Positions 61,182-64,000 of a stretch of 64,000 nt of DNA are shown in pieces; the stretch's first letter is position 1, and every line of letters begins with the position of its first letter. The notes below the pieces were generated by a model. The model ran no database searches. It was not told where the DNA came from and saw only the letters and a list, made by a program, of their open reading frames with translations. The DNA is from Eimeria necatrix (taxonomy: Eukaryota > Apicomplexa > Conoidasida > Eucoccidiorida > Eimeriidae), in assembly GCF_000499385.1 (NCBI RefSeq), contig NW_013655180.1, positions 123,526 through 187,525 on the forward strand, written 5' to 3'. Both the position numbers and the translations under genes were made by a program.

Positions 61182-61483
61182 AAGCAGCAGCAGAAGCAGC
61201 AGCAAGAGCAGCAGCATTGAATAAAAAAGCTTTCGCTGCTGATGAACGATAGGCCGCTCATTCTATCGATTTCACGTGCTGAAGCGAGTTGATTCGCGCT
61301 GCGCTGATGAACTAAAAAGCTGCTGCTGCTGCAGTTCTTGTAGCAGCAGCAGCAGCCGCAGCAGAACTATTACTTTCTGCGCATTTGCTGAAGAGGCTTT
61401 CCCCACAGTAGCAACCGCAGCAGCAGCTGCAGCAGCTGAAGAAGTGAGCCCAGCAGCTGCAGCAGCCGCCAGAGCAGCAGGAC

Positions 61484-61555
<72 letters not shown>

Positions 61556-62428
61556 GTTCAGGAGCATCCTGACCAGCAGCAATCCCAGGGCGTCTTACTT
61601 TGAGAGCCCATTCGATGAATTTGTCGGCCTCTTCGTCGGAAAGAGGCTCTCCAATTTGCTGAAGAATGAATCGGAGTTCTGTAGTTTTGATTTTTCCAAT
61701 TGCATCTTGATCGAAAACACGAAAACACTCCAACAGCTTTTCCTCCTTCATGGACTCTTCAAAGAACTCCGACTCGCAAATGCTCAGAAACGTGTGCAGC
61801 CCCAGCTTTCCGGAGCCTTCGGGGTCGAATTTTTCGGCGATTTTTCGCAGAGTGGCCTCCGAAGGTGACTGGCCAACGGAGCGGAAGAGTTTTGCAAATT
61901 CTCTGAAAAAATTGCATGCAAAAAGAGCCCAAAAGACCCTTTTGGATCCTTCAGTTTCCTGTTGTTGCGGCGAGCGGCGGTGCAGCGAGGTGCCTGTACA
62001 CCCGAAACCGCCGGCGAAACCGCCTGAACTCTCCGCCCGAAACCAGCATTAAAATAATCGAAAATAAATCGCAAAATGACGCAAATATGTTTTCAAACAA
62101 GTTTAAATGTTAAATGCAGAATGAAAGTCCAAATGGACTTGTCCATTGCTGCAGTGTCCAAGAGTTGCATTTCATTTGCAAAAGGTTTCGCAGGACTAAG
62201 ATCTGCATGGTCCTTTGCGGGGGTAGTTCCCAGTTCCTAGCAAGAGAATTAGATTTAAATTGTTTCATTTGAATTAATTAAAAGAATTTAATTTGTTTTT
62301 TGAAAAAGAACGACAGACTCGAGAGTGACGTAGCCGTCGCCGTCGGTGTCGAAAATGCCAAAGGCTGTCTTGAAACAGTTGGCTTGCGCTTCCGTAATTT
62401 TGTAAACAACATCTCCGATTTTGGCCAT
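61059..62428 (-). CDS. Calmodulin-like EF-hand protein, three exons
   Basis: Exons 62319-62428, 61599-61902 and 61059-61145 join in frame to 166 residues. EF-hand 1 has a canonical loop DTDGDGYVTLEE (all calcium ligand positions present). EF-hand 2 is weaker (DPEGSGKLGLHTF), EF-hand 3 reads DQDAIGKIKTTE, and EF-hand 4 lacks ligands (VSDGGMINYDV). The linker and spacing follow calmodulin: KLFRSVGQSPSEATLRKI matches its VMRSLGQNPTEAEL region. Likely roles are a myosin light chain, centrin-like or calmodulin-like regulator; only one or two sites should bind calcium. Intron 2 (61146-61598) is filled with CAG/CTG triplets, which keep a false poly-Ala and poly-Leu reading frame open after exon 2. 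The GTAAGA donor at 61598 and the matching last exon show that this stretch is removed. Confidence 0.87.
61148..61180. repeat. (GCA)11 in intron 2 of the EF-hand gene
   Basis: Uninterrupted triplets directly next to the acceptor of the last exon. Confidence 0.9.
61485..61554. repeat. (AGC)23 in intron 2 of the EF-hand gene
   Basis: The longest pure triplet tract of the window, about 70 bases, inside an intron. Confidence 0.95.
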
Positions 62429-62637
62429 TTTCTGCAAATTCAATTTGCAAAAATTTGCAAAAAAGAAATACTCTTGAATCCCAATTGCAAGTCTCAGTGA
62501 GCTGCTGCAGCTGCTGCAGCTGCTGCAGCAATACTAGCAGCCCCCGCCCACGTGTGCTGCACTCTGTGCAAGATACGCAGCAGTTTATTGATGCAGCATT
62601 CAGAGGTGCTGCTGCTGCTGACCTGCTTAACTAACAA

Positions 62638-62779
62638 CTGCTGCTGCTGCTGCTGCTGCTGCGGCTGCTGCTCTCGCTTTGAGGCGCTGCAGCAGGGAGC
62701 TGCTGCTGCTTCTTCTGGCGTGTGCTTAGAACGGCTTAGCAGTGTGCTGCTGCTGCTTCTGCTGCTGCTGCTGCTGCTG
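62638..62779. repeat. CTG triplet tracts
   Basis: Two tracts, 62638-62662 and 62746-62779, each of eight or more CTG units. Confidence 0.9.
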
Positions 62780-62839
62780 TAAAGAAGCTGCGAGCTGTAC
62801 TATATCTTGAGTTCAGTATAGGGGGCCCCGGCTAAGCCG

Positions 62840-62840
<1 letters not shown>

Positions 62841-62877
<37 letters not shown>
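62841..62877. repeat. (CAG)12 microsatellite
   Basis: Twelve uninterrupted CAG triplets. Confidence 0.95.
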
Positions 62878-62881
<4 letters not shown>

Positions 62882-63077
62882 GCAGGGGTTGCCGACTTCT
62901 TCGCTGGGGAGTTTGGAAAACTATTAATTTGAATAACTATATTATTTAGAATATGAAGAATGACTTATAATTTGAATTAATTTAATTGTGGTTTAGTTCC
63001 GAGCTGCTGCTGCTGCGGCGCTGCGCGCTGCGCTGCTGTTGGCTGGGCTGCAGCTTCCGCTTCCGCAGCGGACTGTC

Positions 63078-63132
63078 GGGGTTTAGGGTTTAGGGTTTAG
63101 GGTTTAGGGTTTCCAATGAGGGTTTAGGGTTT
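63078..63132. repeat. Interstitial telomere-like repeats, TTTAGGG orientation
   Basis: Four to five units at 63078-63112, then a short unrelated spacer and two more units at 63119-63132. Confidence 0.95.
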
Positions 63133-63213
63133 GAAGTTTGTCCCGGGGCTGAGAATATCACGGAGGCTGCCCGATTTTTTATCGCATTCGGGGTGGTGTG
63201 TGAAGGTGGCGAC

Positions 63214-63253
<40 letters not shown>
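63214..63253. repeat. (GCA)13 microsatellite
   Basis: Uninterrupted GCA triplets. Confidence 0.95.
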
Positions 63254-63256
<3 letters not shown>

Positions 63257-63391
63257 CGCCGCCTCAAGGGCATCTCGCCGGCACAACTCTTCCAGATTGA
63301 AAAGTTCTTTTAAAACAAACTTAGTTTTTTGTTTGCTGCGGAGAAGGAAGAACAAGGGGCGCCGCCCGGTCTCGGCTCCCGTGCAGGCTGC

Positions 63392-63438
63392 GCAGCAGCA
63401 GCAGCAGCAGCTGCTGCTGCTGCTGCTGCTGCTGCTGC
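63392..63438. repeat. Abutting (CAG)6 and (CTG)9 tracts
   Basis: A CAG run at 63392-63410 is followed at once by a CTG run to 63438. The two are complementary and form a perfect inverted repeat with almost no loop. Confidence 0.9.
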
Positions 63439-63516
63439 AGCGGCTTGTAGCGCCCTCTTGGCGTCTCGACTCAGCTGCAGCTCGCGCCCCGCGCTGCACC
63501 CTCCGCCTCCTCCGCT

Positions 63517-63583
63517 GCAGCAGCAGCAGCAGCAGCAGCAGCAGGCCTCACCGCCTGTCGCTTCCCCCGTGGCCCTCACCCCC

Positions 63584-63615
<32 letters not shown>
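63517..63615. repeat. CAG tract and CTG tract upstream of the lipin gene
   Basis: (CAG)9 at 63517-63544 and (CTG)10 at 63586-63615. The second ends two bases before the ATG of the lipin gene, so it lies in its 5' UTR. Confidence 0.9.
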
Positions 63616-63616
63616 G

Positions 63617-63944
63617 ATGTGGGGCCGCATCGTCAGCAGCGTCAGCAGCGCGCTGGACTTCAACCAAGCCACCCTCAGCGGGTGTATCGACATCGTCTGC
63701 GTGCGCTGTCCGGTGTCTGGACAGCTGCAGTCCACTCCTTTCCATGTTCGATTCGGAAAAGCCAAATTACTTCGTTCCAGAGAAAAAATAGTTTCCATTT
63801 TTGTCAACAGCAAACCAACTTCTCTCTTCATGAAGCTCGGAGCAGCAGGCGAGGCTTACTTCATTCAAGAACTCCAAGACCCCCACCAGGTCCCCGAAGA
63901 GGACCTGGCCAGCCCGCTGGCCTCCCCGGTCCAGTCCCCCAGAC

Positions 63945-63986
<42 letters not shown>

Positions 63987-64000
63987 GCGGGGGCGCGGGG
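63617..64000 (+). CDS. Lipin-type phosphatidate phosphatase, N-terminal part (3' end outside window)
   Basis: ATG at 63617 opens 128 codons that run off the right edge. The N-terminal lipin domain is clear: MWGRIVSSVSSALDFN, ATLSGCIDIVCVRCP, STPFHVRFGKAKLLRSREK and LFMKLGAAGEAYFIQEL. In the family this domain packs against the catalytic HAD domain (DxDxT), which would lie beyond the window. Lipins turn phosphatidate into diacylglycerol at ER and nuclear membranes and feed lipid synthesis. After the domain a Ser run encoded by (CAG)13 in the AGC frame (63945-63985) begins the linker. A (CTG)10 tract sits in the 5' UTR. No earlier in-frame ATG with supporting sequence was found. Confidence 0.9.

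Larger units (their letters stand above)
62429..63616. other. Repeat-rich divergent intergenic region
   Basis: Lies between the EF-hand gene (minus) and the lipin gene (plus), so it should hold both promoters. It contains several triplet tracts and telomere-like blocks listed separately, an AT-rich stretch at about 62920-63000, and no supported gene. Frames reading as poly-Ala, poly-Leu or poly-Cys here are products of the triplets. Confidence 0.6.

Noticed and set aside
61272..61598. Continuation of the EF-hand frame as a poly-Ala, Leu/Gln protein tail
   Set aside because: A GTAAGA donor ends the exon at 61599 and a downstream exon restores the EF-hand pattern; the tail is encoded by pure triplet repeats.
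59851..63132. A chromosome end
   Set aside because: Telomere heptamers are short, occur in both orientations and are surrounded by unique sequence and genes.
63297..63791. Plus-strand frame of 164 codons overlapping the lipin start
   Set aside because: The other plus-strand frame encodes an unmistakable N-terminal lipin domain from 63617; this one is Arg/Leu/Ser from triplets.

Overview
The window looks like nuclear DNA of an apicomplexan coccidian, most probably Eimeria. The grounds are intron-rich genes, a calmodulin-like gene with flagellar and MORN genes nearby, runs of CAG/CTG triplets, and interstitial copies of the heptamer telomere repeat (TTTAGGG/CCCTAAA), a combination I know from Eimeria chromosomes. 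No transposon, rRNA, CRISPR or bacterial-type operon was seen. All gene models were spliced by hand from frame, splice-site motifs and protein-family continuity.

Layout. 1-10.7 kb holds a Pro/Gln-rich partial gene (+), a four-exon MORN-repeat gene (+), a Pro-rich CCHC zinc-knuckle gene (-) and a two-exon Ser/Gln-rich gene (+). 11.8-38.6 kb is filled by one giant minus-strand gene of nearly 60 exons. It encodes a signal peptide, a cysteine-poor ectodomain, a very long array of GCC2/GCC3 (ephrin-receptor-like) cysteine modules, one transmembrane helix and a long coiled-coil tail, roughly 5,800 residues by my count. 39.6-45.3 kb holds unassigned minus-strand exons and a doublecortin-domain protein kinase. 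47.0-48.4 kb is a HAD-superfamily gene (-). 49.2-50.3 kb is a MORN5 orthologue (+). 52.5-54.9 kb is a DNAAF1/LRRC50 orthologue (+). A tRNA-Gly(CCC) lies at 56.0 kb (-).

At about 56.8 kb the character changes sharply to a repeat-rich segment. It has a Gln-rich coiled-coil gene (+), telomere-like heptamers in both orientations, an AT-rich inverted repeat, many (CAG)n/(CTG)n tracts, a calmodulin-like EF-hand gene with a triplet-filled intron (-), and the 5' end of a lipin-type phosphatidate phosphatase gene (+) running off the edge.

Themes. MORN5, DNAAF1 and a doublecortin-kinase lie within 15 kb. All belong to families tied to cilia or microtubules, which fits a parasite whose only flagellated stage is the microgamete. 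Introns with GC instead of GT at the donor are unusually frequent: seven are supported by protein continuity.
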